NCBI RefSeq assembly: GCF_003319095.1 | Contig: NZ_QOHI01000001.1 | Span: forward strand, 992,001 to 1,056,000 | Source: Blastococcus sp. TBT05-19 | Lineage (GTDB): Bacteria > Actinomycetota > Actinomycetes > Mycobacteriales > Geodermatophilaceae | DNA length: 64,000 nucleotides | Direction of reading: 5' to 3' | Shown here: positions 1-8,947 of the stretch, piece by piece | Layout of the letters: each line of letters starts with the position of its first letter | How positions within the stretch are numbered: position 1 is the first letter of the stretch | Program-made: the position numbers and the translations under genes | The notes under the pieces: generated by a model | Seen by the model: only the letters and a program-made list of their open reading frames with translations | What the model was told of the DNA's origin: nothing | Database searches by the model: none

Positions 1-504
1 CGCCGACAGCCGGGTGAGGTTGCGGAAGCCGCGGCCGCCCGGGATGAAGATCTCCGACTGGGTGGGCAGGTCCGCGCCGCCGGACTCGACCAGGCTGAGG
101 AACGGCAGCCGGTTGGTCTCGGCGATGTCGTGCGCGCGGCCGGCCTTGCGCAGCGTGTAGGGGTTGGACGTGCCGCCGCGCACCGTCGGGTCGTTGGCGG
201 AGATCATCACCTCCACGCCCTCGACCACGCCGATGCCGGTGACCGTGCTGGCGCCGACCGGGAAGTCGGTGCCCCAGGCCGCGTAGGGCGAGAGCTCGAG
301 GAACGGGCTGTCGCGGTCCAGCAGCAGCTCGATCCGCTCCCGCACGGTCAGCTTGCCGCGCTTCCGGTGCCGGGCCAGCGCGCTCTCGCCGCCGCCGGCG
401 TTGGCCAGGCCGCGCTGCTCCTCGAGCTCGGCCAGCCGTTCCAGCAGCGCCGCGCGATTGCTCGCGGCGCGGTCGGTCGTTCCTTCGTGCTGCAGGACTG
501 TCAT
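1..504 (-). CDS. Acyl-CoA carboxylase, carboxyltransferase (beta) subunit, partial
   Basis: This is the N-terminal 168 residues of a biotin-dependent acyl-CoA carboxylase carboxyltransferase; the rest lies beyond the window edge. Family hallmarks are visible: a basic RGKLTVRERIELLLD segment, then SPFLELSPYA, TGIGVVEGVEVMISANDPTVRGGT and LPFLSLVESGGADLP, all typical of AccD/MCC-beta/PCC-beta proteins. The family is usually about 515-540 residues. The ATG at 504 overlaps the stop of the upstream AtuA-like gene by four bases (ATGA), so translation is probably coupled. It is the last visible gene of the operon reading leftward from 4221. The context suggests carboxylation of an unusual branched or terpenoid acyl-CoA. 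The exact substrate cannot be told from this fragment. Confidence 0.88.
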   Translation of the reverse strand, partial: MTVLQHEGTTDRAASNRAALLERLAELEEQRGLANAGGGESALARHRKRGKLTVRERIELLLDRDSPFLELSPYAAWGTDFPVGASTVTGIGVVEGVEVMISANDPTVRGGTSNPYTLRKAGRAHDIAETNRLPFLSLVESGGADLPTQSEIFIPGGRGFRNLTRLSA

Positions 505-2276
505 GCGCCCACCTCCGGGGGCAGCAGGCGCACCGGGACGTCGACCACGCGAGAGCGCAGCCACTCGCCCACGGCCTTGGCCTGGGGGTCGAACCGGGTG
601 CCCGCGGCGACGCCGTCGCCGAGCAGCCCGGGCAGCTGGAAGAGCAGCGCGCGCAGCCCCGGGAGGAGCTCGCGGGTGACGGGCAGCCGGGCGGCCTCCG
701 GGAGCAGCGCGCACAGCCGGTCGGCGGTGAGGAAGCCGGCCAGCCAGGCGTAGCCCTCGTCGCTGCGCGCGTAGACGCCGAGGGTGGCCGCGCCACCCTT
801 GTCGCCGCTGCGCGCTCCGGCGACCCGGCCCAGAGGCATCCGGCGGGTCGCGCCGTCGTCGGTCCACGCCGGCGCCTCGACGGGATCGGGTGCCGGGGTG
901 GAGGTGCCGGACGGTGCGGAGGAGGGGATGGTCTCCGTCGTCCCGTCCGGGAGGCCTACCACCTGCGGCACCTCGGCGGCCGGCACCCAGGCCGCGGAGT
1001 AGACGCCGTAGGGCGAGGGGCTGGGCGGGGCGGCCGTGGCGTGGAAGCCCGGGATGCTGGCCAGCCCGAGCTCGATGACCGGCACGGTGAAGCCCTTGCC
1101 GACCTTGCGGCGGTCGCGGTCCTTGACCGTGACGTGCAGCAGCGCGGCGGCCTCCTCCTGCACGCCGGCGTCGGGGGAGTCGGTGCGGGCGAGCGCCACC
1201 CGGACCTCCTCGACACCGGCCAGCGCCGGCGCGAGCTGCCGCTGCAGCAGCTCCGCCTTCCGCTCGACGTCCAGGCCGGTCAGCGGCAGCGTCATGGAGT
1301 TGCGGAAGCCGCCCAGGCGGTTGACCGCCACCTTGAGGTGCTCCCCGGCCGGCATGCCCCGGGCGCCGGAGATCTCGACCCGGTCCGGGCCGGCCTGGCG
1401 CAGCCGGAGGGTGTCGAACCGGGTGACGACGTCGGGCCCGCCGTAGGAGGAACCGGTGAGCTCGTAGAGCAGCTGCTCGGTGACCGTCTCCACGGTGACC
1501 GCGCCGCCGGTGCCGGCGTGCTTGGTGATGACCGAGGAGCCGTCGGCGGCGATCTCGGCCAGCGGGAAGCCGATCCGGTCCAGCGCCGCGGGGTCGGCGT
1601 CGAGCAGCTCGGCGAAGAAGCTGAAGTTGCCGCCGGTGGCCTGCGCGCCGCACTCGAGCACGTGCCCGGCGACGGTCGCCCCGGCCAGCGCGTCCAGGTC
1701 GCCGGCGCCCCAGCCGTGGTGCCACGCAGCCGGCCCGACCACCAGGCTGGCGTCGGTCACCCGCCCGGTCACGACGACGTCGGCCCCTGCCTCCAGCGCG
1801 CGCACGATGCCCCGGCAGCCGAGGTAGGCGTTGGCGGTGAGCGCGTCCGTGACGTCCCGGTCGCCGGGGGCGCGGTCGCCGCCGCGCAGCAGGCCGCCGG
1901 CGGTGAGGTCGCCGACCCGGGGGAGCAGGTCGTCACCGCTCACCGTCGCCACCCGCACCGCGAGCCCGAGGCGCTGCCCCAGCTCGGTGACGGCGGCGGC
2001 GAGCCCCTGCGGGTTGAGCCCGCCGGCGTTGCTGACGATCCGCACCCCGCGCTCCAGCGCGGTGCCGAGGCACTCCTCGAGCTGGGAGAGGAAGGTGCGG
2101 GCGTACCCGGCGGTGGGGTCGTCCGCCTTCTGCCGGCCGAGGATGAGCATGGTCAGCTCGGCGAGGTAGTCACCGGTGAGGACGTCGACCTCGCCGCCCT
2201 CGAGCATCTCGCGCATGGCGCTGTGCCGGTCGCCGTAGAAGCCGGACACGTTGGCGACGCGCAGCGGCGCGCTCAC
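501..2276 (-). CDS. AtuA-like (DUF1446) acyclic terpene utilization family protein
   Basis: A 591-residue protein of the AtuA/DUF1446 family, found in acyclic terpene and related acyl-CoA degradation clusters. Its biochemical role is not established. The N-terminal domain starts RVANVSGFYGDR and carries GDYLAELTM, VSNAGGLNP and VVTGRVTDASLVVGP, characteristic of the family. A separate C-terminal domain of about 110 residues (from RVAGARSGDKGGAATLGVYA) is the second conserved part. The GTG start at 2276 is chosen because it overlaps the TGA of the upstream gene (GTGA) and sits directly before the conserved N terminus; longer readings run into the neighbouring gene. It is the third gene of a four-gene chain with 4-base overlaps. 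Confidence 0.87.
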   Translation of the reverse strand: MSAPLRVANVSGFYGDRHSAMREMLEGGEVDVLTGDYLAELTMLILGRQKADDPTAGYARTFLSQLEECLGTALERGVRIVSNAGGLNPQGLAAAVTELGQRLGLAVRVATVSGDDLLPRVGDLTAGGLLRGGDRAPGDRDVTDALTANAYLGCRGIVRALEAGADVVVTGRVTDASLVVGPAAWHHGWGAGDLDALAGATVAGHVLECGAQATGGNFSFFAELLDADPAALDRIGFPLAEIAADGSSVITKHAGTGGAVTVETVTEQLLYELTGSSYGGPDVVTRFDTLRLRQAGPDRVEISGARGMPAGEHLKVAVNRLGGFRNSMTLPLTGLDVERKAELLQRQLAPALAGVEEVRVALARTDSPDAGVQEEAAALLHVTVKDRDRRKVGKGFTVPVIELGLASIPGFHATAAPPSPSPYGVYSAAWVPAAEVPQVVGLPDGTTETIPSSAPSGTSTPAPDPVEAPAWTDDGATRRMPLGRVAGARSGDKGGAATLGVYARSDEGYAWLAGFLTADRLCALLPEAARLPVTRELLPGLRALLFQLPGLLGDGVAAGTRFDPQAKAVGEWLRSRVVDVPVRLLPPEVGA

Positions 2277-3082
2277 GACCGAGCCCCGAGCGGCTCGCGC
2301 CCGGCGCCGGGTGGGCCGGCGAAGGCCTGGGCGATGCCCATCCACTCCTCGGCCGCGGCCCCGCTCACCCGCAGGTCGACGTCGTCGCGGTGCCGGCGCT
2401 GGGTCACCAGCAGGCAGAAGCCGAGCGCGGAACCGCGGACCACGTCGTCGGCGTCCGCCGGCCCCCAGGTCCAGGTGTCGCCGTCGGGGCCGTCCAGCTC
2501 GACGCGGACCAGCTGCTCGGGCACGGCGAGGCCGCGCACGAGGTAGGAGAACGTGCGGGCGCGGACGCCGATCTCGGCGACCGACCGCAGCCGCGCGGTC
2601 GGTGCCCGGTCCTGGCCGAGCGCGTCCACGACGTCCTGCCCGTGCGCCCAGGTCTCCATCAGGCGCGCGGTGACGAACGACGCGGGGCTCATCGGCGGGC
2701 CGAACCACGGCACCCGCACCCCCGGGTCGACCGCCCGCAGCGCGTCGGCGAGGGCGTCGCGCCCGATCCGCCAGGAGGTCAGCACGTCCTGCGGGGGAGT
2801 GGCCCGCCCCTCCTCCGTCAGCTGCTCGACGTAGCCGAGCACCTCGGCGCCGAGGCGGGACAGCAGCGCGCCGAAGCCCTCGGGGTCGGTGACGGCCAGC
2901 AGCGCGTCCCGGTCGAAGAAGCGCAGGTGGTTGATCGTGTCGCGGACGTCCCAGCCGGCCGCCGGGGTGGGGGTGGCCCAGGCGGCGTCGTCCAGCGGTG
3001 CGACGCGGGCGTCGAGGTCGGCGGACTCCGCGGCGAGGTCGTCGACCAGGGTGCCGAGCAGCGCGGCGCGGGCCTCGCTCAC
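2273..3082 (-). CDS. TIGR03084-type metal-binding protein (MDMPI/DinB fold)
   Basis: A 269-residue protein resembling the TIGR03084 family, a branch of the mycothiol-dependent maleylpyruvate isomerase (MDMPI)-like metal-binding fold. Visible marks are GWDVRDTINHLRFFD near residue 45, ARLMETWAHGQDVVDALG near residue 140, and a C-terminal domain with WTWGP and VTQRRHRDDVDLRVSG. Conserved histidines in these segments could bind a metal. Family members often sit beside acyl-CoA dehydrogenases and AtuA-like genes, as here, but their reaction is unknown. The GTG at 3082 overlaps the previous stop (GTGA). A role in thiol-dependent isomerisation or detoxification of a pathway intermediate is an inference. 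Confidence 0.83.
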   Translation of the reverse strand: MSEARAALLGTLVDDLAAESADLDARVAPLDDAAWATPTPAAGWDVRDTINHLRFFDRDALLAVTDPEGFGALLSRLGAEVLGYVEQLTEEGRATPPQDVLTSWRIGRDALADALRAVDPGVRVPWFGPPMSPASFVTARLMETWAHGQDVVDALGQDRAPTARLRSVAEIGVRARTFSYLVRGLAVPEQLVRVELDGPDGDTWTWGPADADDVVRGSALGFCLLVTQRRHRDDVDLRVSGAAAEEWMGIAQAFAGPPGAGREPLGARS

Positions 3083-4221
3083 GCGAACCCGTCCATCCGG
3101 GCCAGCACCTGCAGCATCACCTCGTCGGCGCCACCGCCGATCGAGGCCAGCCGGCTGTCCCGGAAGAACCGGGCGGTCCAGGTCTCCTCCATGTAGCCCA
3201 TGCCGCCGTGGAACTGCAGGCACGTGTCGGCCACCTCGCGCAGCAACCGCCCGGCGGTCAGCTTGGCGACGGTCGCCTGCCGGGTGGTGTCCTCGCCTGC
3301 GAGGTAGGACTCGGCGCAGGCGTAGTTGTGCGACTGGAGCAGGTCGACCTGCGCCGAGAGCTCGGCCAGCCGGAAGGCCAGGTACTGGCTCCTCATCAGC
3401 GGGCCGCCGAAGGCCTCGCGCTGCTTGAGGTAGCCGGCGGTGCGCTCGATCGCGTGGCGGCAGCTGCCGACAGCCCCGTACGCGGCGAACATGCGCTCGA
3501 CCACGAACTGCGCCATCTGCTGCTGGAAGCCGCGGCCGATCGAGCCGATGGTGTTGGACACCGGCACCCGCACGTCCTCGAAGTACAGCTCCGCGGTGTC
3601 CGACGAGCGGTTGCCGAGCTTGTCCAGCTTCCGCGAGACGGAGAAGCCGGGCGTCGTCGTCTCCACGATGATCTGGCTCATCCCGCGGTGGCCGCCCTCG
3701 TCGGAGGTGCGCGCCAGCAGGCACAGCCAGTCGGCCTGGGTGCCGTTGGTGATGTACAGCTTGCTGCCGTTGATCACCCAGTCGTCGCCGTCGCGGACAG
3801 CCTTCGTCCGCAGCCCGGCGACGTCGGACCCGGCGCCGGCCTCGGTGACCGCGATGGAGGCCACGGCGGTGCCGCGGATCGCGGGCTCCAGGTACCGGCG
3901 CTTGAGGTCCTCGCTGCCGAACTCGTGCAGCGAGGGGGTGGCCATCATCGTCTGGACGCCGATCGCCATCGGCACACCGGCGCAGCCCGACCGGTGCAGC
4001 TCCTCGCACAGGATCACCGAGAAGAGGTGGTCGGCGCCCTGGCCGCCGTACTCGGGGTCGTACTCCAGCCCGAGCAGGCCGAGCTCGCCGAGCTTCGGGA
4101 ACAGCTCGTGCGCCGGGAAGATCCCGGCCCGCTCCCAGTCGTCGACGTGCGGGGCGATCTCCTTCTCGACGACGTCGCGGACCACCTTGCGGAAGTCGTC
4201 GTGCTCACTGGTGAAACGCAT
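3079..4221 (-). CDS. Acyl-CoA dehydrogenase
   Basis: A 380-residue FAD-dependent acyl-CoA dehydrogenase that introduces an alpha,beta double bond into an acyl-CoA. Family signatures: LGELGLLGLEYDPEYGG near residue 45, VTEAGAGSDVAGLRT near 125, WVINGSKLYITNG near 150, KLGNRSSDTAELYFEDVRVP near 205, QREAFGGPL near 270, and LQFHGGMGYMEE followed by RFFRDSRLASIGGGADEVM at the C terminus. Length is normal for the family (about 380). It is the first gene of the leftward operon and precedes the TIGR03084-like, AtuA-like and carboxyltransferase genes, so it probably catalyses the first dehydrogenation before gamma-carboxylation. The 113-base region upstream carries an inverted repeat at 4268-4281. 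Confidence 0.93.
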   Translation of the reverse strand: MRFTSEHDDFRKVVRDVVEKEIAPHVDDWERAGIFPAHELFPKLGELGLLGLEYDPEYGGQGADHLFSVILCEELHRSGCAGVPMAIGVQTMMATPSLHEFGSEDLKRRYLEPAIRGTAVASIAVTEAGAGSDVAGLRTKAVRDGDDWVINGSKLYITNGTQADWLCLLARTSDEGGHRGMSQIIVETTTPGFSVSRKLDKLGNRSSDTAELYFEDVRVPVSNTIGSIGRGFQQQMAQFVVERMFAAYGAVGSCRHAIERTAGYLKQREAFGGPLMRSQYLAFRLAELSAQVDLLQSHNYACAESYLAGEDTTRQATVAKLTAGRLLREVADTCLQFHGGMGYMEETWTARFFRDSRLASIGGGADEVMLQVLARMDGFA

Positions 4222-4267
4222 GCGGGACCCCCTGCGGATCGACCCGGCAGCGGGTCGGCGCGGAACT

Positions 4268-4281
4268 TGACGACATCGTCA
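4268..4281. promoter_or_regulatory. Inverted repeat, candidate operator between divergent operons
   Basis: TGACGA-CA-TCGTCA is a perfect 6-base inverted repeat with a 2-base spacer. It extends to 18 bases with one mismatch pair (AC and GT outside). It lies between the divergent acyl-CoA dehydrogenase operon (minus) and the monooxygenase gene (plus). On the minus strand, a TTGTGC box and a TAGACC box 17 bases apart would place it just after the -10 box, a classic repressor position. The shape fits a TetR-type regulator; no regulator gene is adjacent. Confidence 0.5.
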
Positions 4282-4334
4282 GGTCTATCAGGGAAGTGTG
4301 ACCCGCACAACGATCCAGCGGTTAGGGTGCCGCC

Positions 4335-5813
4335 GTGACGAGCGTGGCCATCATCGGCAGCGGGTTCGGCGGCATCGCGGCCGCGGTGCGCCTCAAGGAG
4401 GCCGGGGTCACCGACCTCGTGCTGTTCGAGAAGAGCTCGGACGTCGGCGGCGTCTGGCGGGAGAACACCTATCCGGGCGCGGCCTGCGACGTGCCGTCCC
4501 ACCTGTACTCGCTGTCCTTCGCCCCGAAGCCGGACTGGTCGCGCCGGTTCGCGCCGCAGGCGGAGATCCACGCCTACCTCCGCGACGTCGCCCGGGACTT
4601 CGATGTCCTCCGGCACATCCGGTTCGGCGCCGAGGTGCTCACCGCGGTCTTCGACGAGCAGGCCGCGCGCTGGCGGCTGACCCTGGCCGGTGGGGAGGAG
4701 CACGAGGCCGACGTCCTGATCACCGCGACCGGGCAGCTCAGCCGGCCGAGCCGGCCCGACGTCCCGGGCCTCGACCGCTTCGAGGGGACCCTGTTCCACT
4801 CGGCGCAGTGGGACCACGACCACGACCTCACCGGCGAGCGGGTCGCGGTGCTCGGCACCGGCGCCAGCGCCATCCAGTTCGTGCCGGCCATCGCGCCGCG
4901 GACGGCCTCCCTCACCGTGTTCCAGCGGTCGGCGCCCTACGTGCTGCCCAAGCCCGACCGCGCCTACCGGGCCCGGGCGAAGAAGGCGTTCGCCCGGGTG
5001 CCCGGGCTGCTGCGCCTGTCCCGGGAGGCCAACTACGTCTCCAACGAGCTGCGCACGCTCGGCTTCAACACCGAGCCCCGGCTGCTCTTCGCCCACCGGG
5101 CCGCCTACCGCAGGCACCTGGCGAGCGCCGTCGCCGACCCGGTGCTGCGCGAGAAGCTCACCCCCACCGATCCGATGGGCTGCAAGCGCATCCTCATGTC
5201 CAACGACTGGTACACCGCGCTCCAGCTGCCCCACGTCGAGGTGGTCACCGACCGGATCACCGAGGTGCGCCCGCACTCGGTCGTCACCGCCGACGGCGCC
5301 GAGCGCGAGGTCGACACGATCGTCCTGGGCACCGGGTTCGCCGCGACGGAGTTCCTCGCGCCGATCCGGTTCACCGGCCGCGACGGGCGCGACCTGCACG
5401 AGCAGTGGGCCGACGGCGCCAGCGCCTACCTGGGCACCGTCGTCCCGGGCTTCCCGAACCTGTTCGTGCTCTACGGGCCGAACACCAACCTCGGCCACAA
5501 CTCGATCATCTTCATGCTCGAGGCCCAGGTGCGGTGGGTCGTGCAGGCGGTGCGCCACCTGCAGCAGGGACGCAGCCGGTGGCTCGAGGTGCGCGGCGAC
5601 GTCGCCGAGGCCTTCGACGCCTGGGTGCAGCAGCGGGTGCGCGGCACCGTGTTCGCCGGCGGCTGCCGCAGCTGGTACCTGACCGAGAGCGGCCGCAACA
5701 CGCAGAACTGGCCGGCGTCCACGCTCACCTTCCGGCGCCGGCTGCACCGGCTGCGCCCGGAGGACTTCGCGCCGGCCCCGGCCGCCGTCCCGGTGGGAGG
5801 TCCCCGTGGCTGA
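4335..5813 (+). CDS. Baeyer-Villiger-type FAD/NADPH monooxygenase
   Basis: A 492-residue flavoprotein monooxygenase. It has an N-terminal FAD-binding GxGxxG (GSGFGG at residues 8-13) and a second dinucleotide-binding motif LGTGASAIQ near residue 175. Between them is the Baeyer-Villiger fingerprint FxGxxxHxxxWD, read as F149, G151, H155, W159 and D160. Such enzymes insert oxygen next to a ketone to give an ester or lactone; some related flavin monooxygenases oxidise N or S instead. GTG 4335 is chosen as start because a TAGGGT box ends 7 bases before it, suggesting a leaderless transcript. Its stop overlaps the next start by 8 bases, so the two oxidoreductases form an operon. The substrate is unknown. 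Confidence 0.88.
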   Translation: MTSVAIIGSGFGGIAAAVRLKEAGVTDLVLFEKSSDVGGVWRENTYPGAACDVPSHLYSLSFAPKPDWSRRFAPQAEIHAYLRDVARDFDVLRHIRFGAEVLTAVFDEQAARWRLTLAGGEEHEADVLITATGQLSRPSRPDVPGLDRFEGTLFHSAQWDHDHDLTGERVAVLGTGASAIQFVPAIAPRTASLTVFQRSAPYVLPKPDRAYRARAKKAFARVPGLLRLSREANYVSNELRTLGFNTEPRLLFAHRAAYRRHLASAVADPVLREKLTPTDPMGCKRILMSNDWYTALQLPHVEVVTDRITEVRPHSVVTADGAEREVDTIVLGTGFAATEFLAPIRFTGRDGRDLHEQWADGASAYLGTVVPGFPNLFVLYGPNTNLGHNSIIFMLEAQVRWVVQAVRHLQQGRSRWLEVRGDVAEAFDAWVQQRVRGTVFAGGCRSWYLTESGRNTQNWPASTLTFRRRLHRLRPEDFAPAPAAVPVGGPRG

Positions 5814-7527
5814 GCACGTCGACGTCGTCGTCGTCGGCAGCGGGTTCGGCGGCAGCACCGCGGCGCTCCGGCTGTCGGAGAAGGGCTACCGGGTCGCGGT
5901 CCTCGAGGCCGGCCGCCGGTTCGCCGACGACGAGCTGCCGCGGACCTCCTGGGACCTGCGCCGCTACCTGTGGGCGCCGCAGCTCGGCTGCTACGGGGTG
6001 CAGCGCATCCACCTGCTGCCCGACGTGCTGGTGATGGCCGGCGCCGGGGTCGGGGGCGGCTCGCTCAACTACGCCAACACGCTCTACAAGCCGCCGAGCG
6101 CCTACTTCCGGGACCCGCAGTGGGCCGGCATCACCGACTGGGAGGCCGAGCTCGCGCCGTACTACGAGCAGGCGAGCCGGATGCTCGGCGTCACGACCAA
6201 CCCGACCACGACGGCCGCCGACGAGGTGTTCCGCGAGGTGGCGGAGGAGATGGGCGTGGCCGGCAGCTTCGTCTCCACGCCGGTCGGCGTCTTCTACGGG
6301 GAGCCCGGCGTGACGGTGCCGGATCCCTACTTCGGCGGGGCCGGGCCCGAGCGCACCGGCTGCACCGAGTGCGGGTCGTGCATGACCGGCTGCCGGGTGG
6401 GTGGCAAGAACACGCTGGTGAAGAACTACCTGCACCTGGCCGAGCGGGCCGGGGCGGTGGTGCACCCGCTGACGACGGTGACCGCGGTGCGCCCCCGGCC
6501 GGGCGGTGGCTGGGAGGTCGAGACCGTGCGCAGCGGCTCCTGGGGGCTCCGTCGGCGGGTGCGCCGGTGGACCTGCGACCAGGTGGTGCTGGCGGCGGGG
6601 ACCTACGGGACCCAGCGGCTGCTGCACGCCATGCGCGACGGCGGCACGCTGCCGGACCTCTCGCCGCGACTGGGGCACCAGACCCGCACGAACTCCGAGG
6701 CGGTGCTGGCGGCGACCGGCCGGCGCGGGGGACCGGTGGACTACAGCCGCGGGGTCGCCATCACCTCCTCCTTCCACCTGGACGACCACACCCACCTGGA
6801 GCCGGTGCGGTACGGCCGGGGCAGCAACGCGATCGGACTGCTGCAGACGGTGCTCGTCGACGGGGGCGGCCGGCTGCCGCGCTGGCTGAAGGCGCTCGGG
6901 GTGGTCGCGCGGAACCCGGCGGCCTTCGTGCGGCTGCTGTCGGTGCGGGGGTGGTCGGAGCGGACGGTCATCGCGCTGGTCATGCAGAGCCGGGACAACA
7001 GCATCGTGGTGTCGGGGCGGCGGTCCCGGTTCGGGCGGCGGCTGACCAGCCGACCCGGCCCGGGGGAGCCGAACCCGACCTGGATCCCCGGCGGGCACGA
7101 GGCCGTGCGGCGGATCGCGGCCAAGATCGGCGGCGACCCCGGCGGGGCGCTCACCGACCTGGTCGACATCCCGATGACCGCGCACTTCCTGGGCGGATGT
7201 GCGATCGGTGCGACCGCGGACACCGGCGTCGTCGACCCCTACCACCGGGTGCACGGCTACCCGGGGCTGTCGGTGGTCGACGGTTCGGCGGTCTCGGCCA
7301 ACCTCGGGGTCAACCCGTCGCTGACCATCACCGCGCAGGCCGAGCGGGCCACCGCGCTGTGGCCGAACAAGGGGCAGCGCGACCCGCGTCCGGCGCCGGG
7401 GGAGGCCTACCGCCCGGTGGCCCCCGTCCCGCCCCTGTCGCCGGTCGTGCCGGCCTCGGCCCCGGGGGCGCTGCGGCTGCCGCTGACCGTCGTCTCCCGG
7501 GTAGCGGACCGGGCTGGTTCAGCATGA
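5806..7527 (+). CDS. GMC-family oxidoreductase (cholesterol oxidase-like)
   Basis: A 573-residue flavoprotein of the GMC/cholesterol-oxidase-like family. It has an N-terminal FAD motif [20 protein letters not shown], a second FAD segment [16 protein letters not shown] near residue 80, and the C-terminal GMC segment (HFLGGCAIG, then [21 protein letters not shown]). It should oxidise a hydroxyl group to a carbonyl. C186, C189, C192 and C196 (CxxCxxCxxxC, in [16 protein letters not shown]) have ferredoxin-like spacing. No signal peptide is seen, so it is probably cytoplasmic. It is translationally coupled to the upstream Baeyer-Villiger-like enzyme: alcohol-to-ketone followed by ketone-to-ester is an attractive but unproven pair of steps. 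Confidence 0.9.
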   Translation: MAEHVDVVVVGSGFGGSTAALRLSEKGYRVAVLEAGRRFADDELPRTSWDLRRYLWAPQLGCYGVQRIHLLPDVLVMAGAGVGGGSLNYANTLYKPPSAYFRDPQWAGITDWEAELAPYYEQASRMLGVTTNPTTTAADEVFREVAEEMGVAGSFVSTPVGVFYGEPGVTVPDPYFGGAGPERTGCTECGSCMTGCRVGGKNTLVKNYLHLAERAGAVVHPLTTVTAVRPRPGGGWEVETVRSGSWGLRRRVRRWTCDQVVLAAGTYGTQRLLHAMRDGGTLPDLSPRLGHQTRTNSEAVLAATGRRGGPVDYSRGVAITSSFHLDDHTHLEPVRYGRGSNAIGLLQTVLVDGGGRLPRWLKALGVVARNPAAFVRLLSVRGWSERTVIALVMQSRDNSIVVSGRRSRFGRRLTSRPGPGEPNPTWIPGGHEAVRRIAAKIGGDPGGALTDLVDIPMTAHFLGGCAIGATADTGVVDPYHRVHGYPGLSVVDGSAVSANLGVNPSLTITAQAERATALWPNKGQRDPRPAPGEAYRPVAPVPPLSPVVPASAPGALRLPLTVVSRVADRAGSA

Positions 7528-7570
7528 TCGTTGTACTGGATACAGCGTCGGGGCTGCCGATAGATCGTGC

Positions 7571-8893
7571 GTGACCGACATCAGTGCTGATCCGGCCCGC
7601 CCGACCGGTTTCTGGGCTGCCATCCCTCGAGGCGCACGCCTGGACGAGGACGGCTTCCGCAGCCGGCACCGCATCATCTGCGTGGTGCTGGCACTGCACC
7701 CGCCGGTGCTCGTGACCATCGCGTACCTGCGCGACCACCTCCACGGCCTGGCCCTGTGGGGTCAGCTCGCGGCGCTGGTCACGCTGCTCGTCGCCGCGAT
7801 GCTGCTGCGCGGCATGCTCGCGCGGGCGTCGGCGGCCGGCGTGGGACTGATGTTCGGCGCCGATCTGCTCGTGCACGTGGGTGGCGGCCTCACCGACCTG
7901 CACATCTGGTTCTACGCGGTGCTCGCGCTCGTGGCGCTCTACCAGCTGTGGACGCCCTTCCTGCTGGCCGTGGTCTTCGTCGCCGTGCACCACGCGCTGA
8001 CCAGCCTCATCGCTCCCGAGGCGGTGTACTCGACCCAGCAGGCGCAGGACAACCCGCTCCTGTTCGCGCTGCTGCACGCGGTGTTCCTGCTCGCCGAGGC
8101 GTTCTTCCTCGCCTACTCGTGGAAGTTCACCGAGGAGGCCGACCGCGGACGCCGCGCCGAGGCCCAGCGGGCCGAGGAGCAGGCCTGCGCTCAGGCGCAG
8201 GCGCAGGCCGAGCTCGCCGAGGAGCGGGCCCGCACGGCCGACGAGGCCGCCTGCCGGCTGGCCGAGGGCGAGCGGAAGGCCGCGTCCCTGGAGGAGCGGC
8301 TGGCCGGGCTCGTGCAGGCCGGTCACCGGCTGGACCAGAACGTGGGCACCGCCACGGACGTGATGACCGGCCTCCGGGCAGCCATCTCCGACATCTCGGC
8401 GGCCGCCAGCCACGCCACCACCACGGCGAACCAGGCCAGCGCCGGCTCCCGCGAGAGCGCCGAGGTGATCGAGCGGCTGGCCGCCACCATGGCCGAGATC
8501 GACCAGATCGCCGGGAGCATCTCCTCGATCGCCGACCAGACGAACCTGCTGGCGCTCAACGCGACCATCGAGTCGGCGCGCGCCGGTGAGGCGGGCAAGG
8601 GCTTCGCGGTCGTCGCCGGCGAGGTCAAGGACCTGGCCTCGGAGACGGCCAAGGCCACCGAGCGGATCCGCGGCGTGGTCGACACCGTGCGCGGGGACGT
8701 CGAGGCGGCCGGCACCGCGCTGGAGCACGTGCAGGAGGTCATCCAGGGCGTCGTCGAGGCTCAGACGACGATCGCCGCCGCCGTCGAGGAGCAGAGCGCG
8801 TCGACGGCGCAGGCCCAGGACGCCATCGTCGGCGCCTCCCGCGAGGCGACCCGCGTCGCCGAGGACCTGCGGAGCATCGTCGACGGCATGTGA
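7571..8893 (+). CDS. Methyl-accepting chemotaxis protein with polytopic membrane sensor
   Basis: A 440-residue chemoreceptor. The first 190 residues hold about six hydrophobic segments with short loops instead of the usual large periplasmic domain. Residues about 195-265 are a charged, Ala/Glu/Gln-rich coiled coil ([19 protein letters not shown]). No clear HAMP domain is seen. The C-terminal half is the signalling domain, with the highly conserved hairpin tip [20 protein letters not shown] and [17 protein letters not shown] that bind CheA/CheW. The receptor probably senses a membrane-associated or intracellular cue. GTG 7571 is used as start; no convincing ribosome-binding site precedes it. 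A strong hairpin follows the stop. Confidence 0.9.
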   Translation: MTDISADPARPTGFWAAIPRGARLDEDGFRSRHRIICVVLALHPPVLVTIAYLRDHLHGLALWGQLAALVTLLVAAMLLRGMLARASAAGVGLMFGADLLVHVGGGLTDLHIWFYAVLALVALYQLWTPFLLAVVFVAVHHALTSLIAPEAVYSTQQAQDNPLLFALLHAVFLLAEAFFLAYSWKFTEEADRGRRAEAQRAEEQACAQAQAQAELAEERARTADEAACRLAEGERKAASLEERLAGLVQAGHRLDQNVGTATDVMTGLRAAISDISAAASHATTTANQASAGSRESAEVIERLAATMAEIDQIAGSISSIADQTNLLALNATIESARAGEAGKGFAVVAGEVKDLASETAKATERIRGVVDTVRGDVEAAGTALEHVQEVIQGVVEAQTTIAAAVEEQSASTAQAQDAIVGASREATRVAEDLRSIVDGM

Positions 8894-8904
8894 GCCGTAC
8901 GCGT

Positions 8905-8939
8905 CGAGGACCCGGCCGCACACCGCGACCGGGTCCTCG
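8905..8939. terminator. Bidirectional hairpin terminator
   Basis: CGAGGACCCGG and its exact complement CCGGGTCCTCG form an 11-base-pair stem around a 13-base loop. It lies in the 54-base gap between the convergent chemoreceptor and chrA genes, so it can end both transcripts. No long T run follows, as is common in high-GC actinobacteria. Confidence 0.8.
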
Positions 8940-8947
8940 TCGCGTCC

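Noticed and set aside
7528-7570. TGTA-n5-TACA dyad upstream of the chemoreceptor
   Set aside because: Four-base arms are too short to support an operator.
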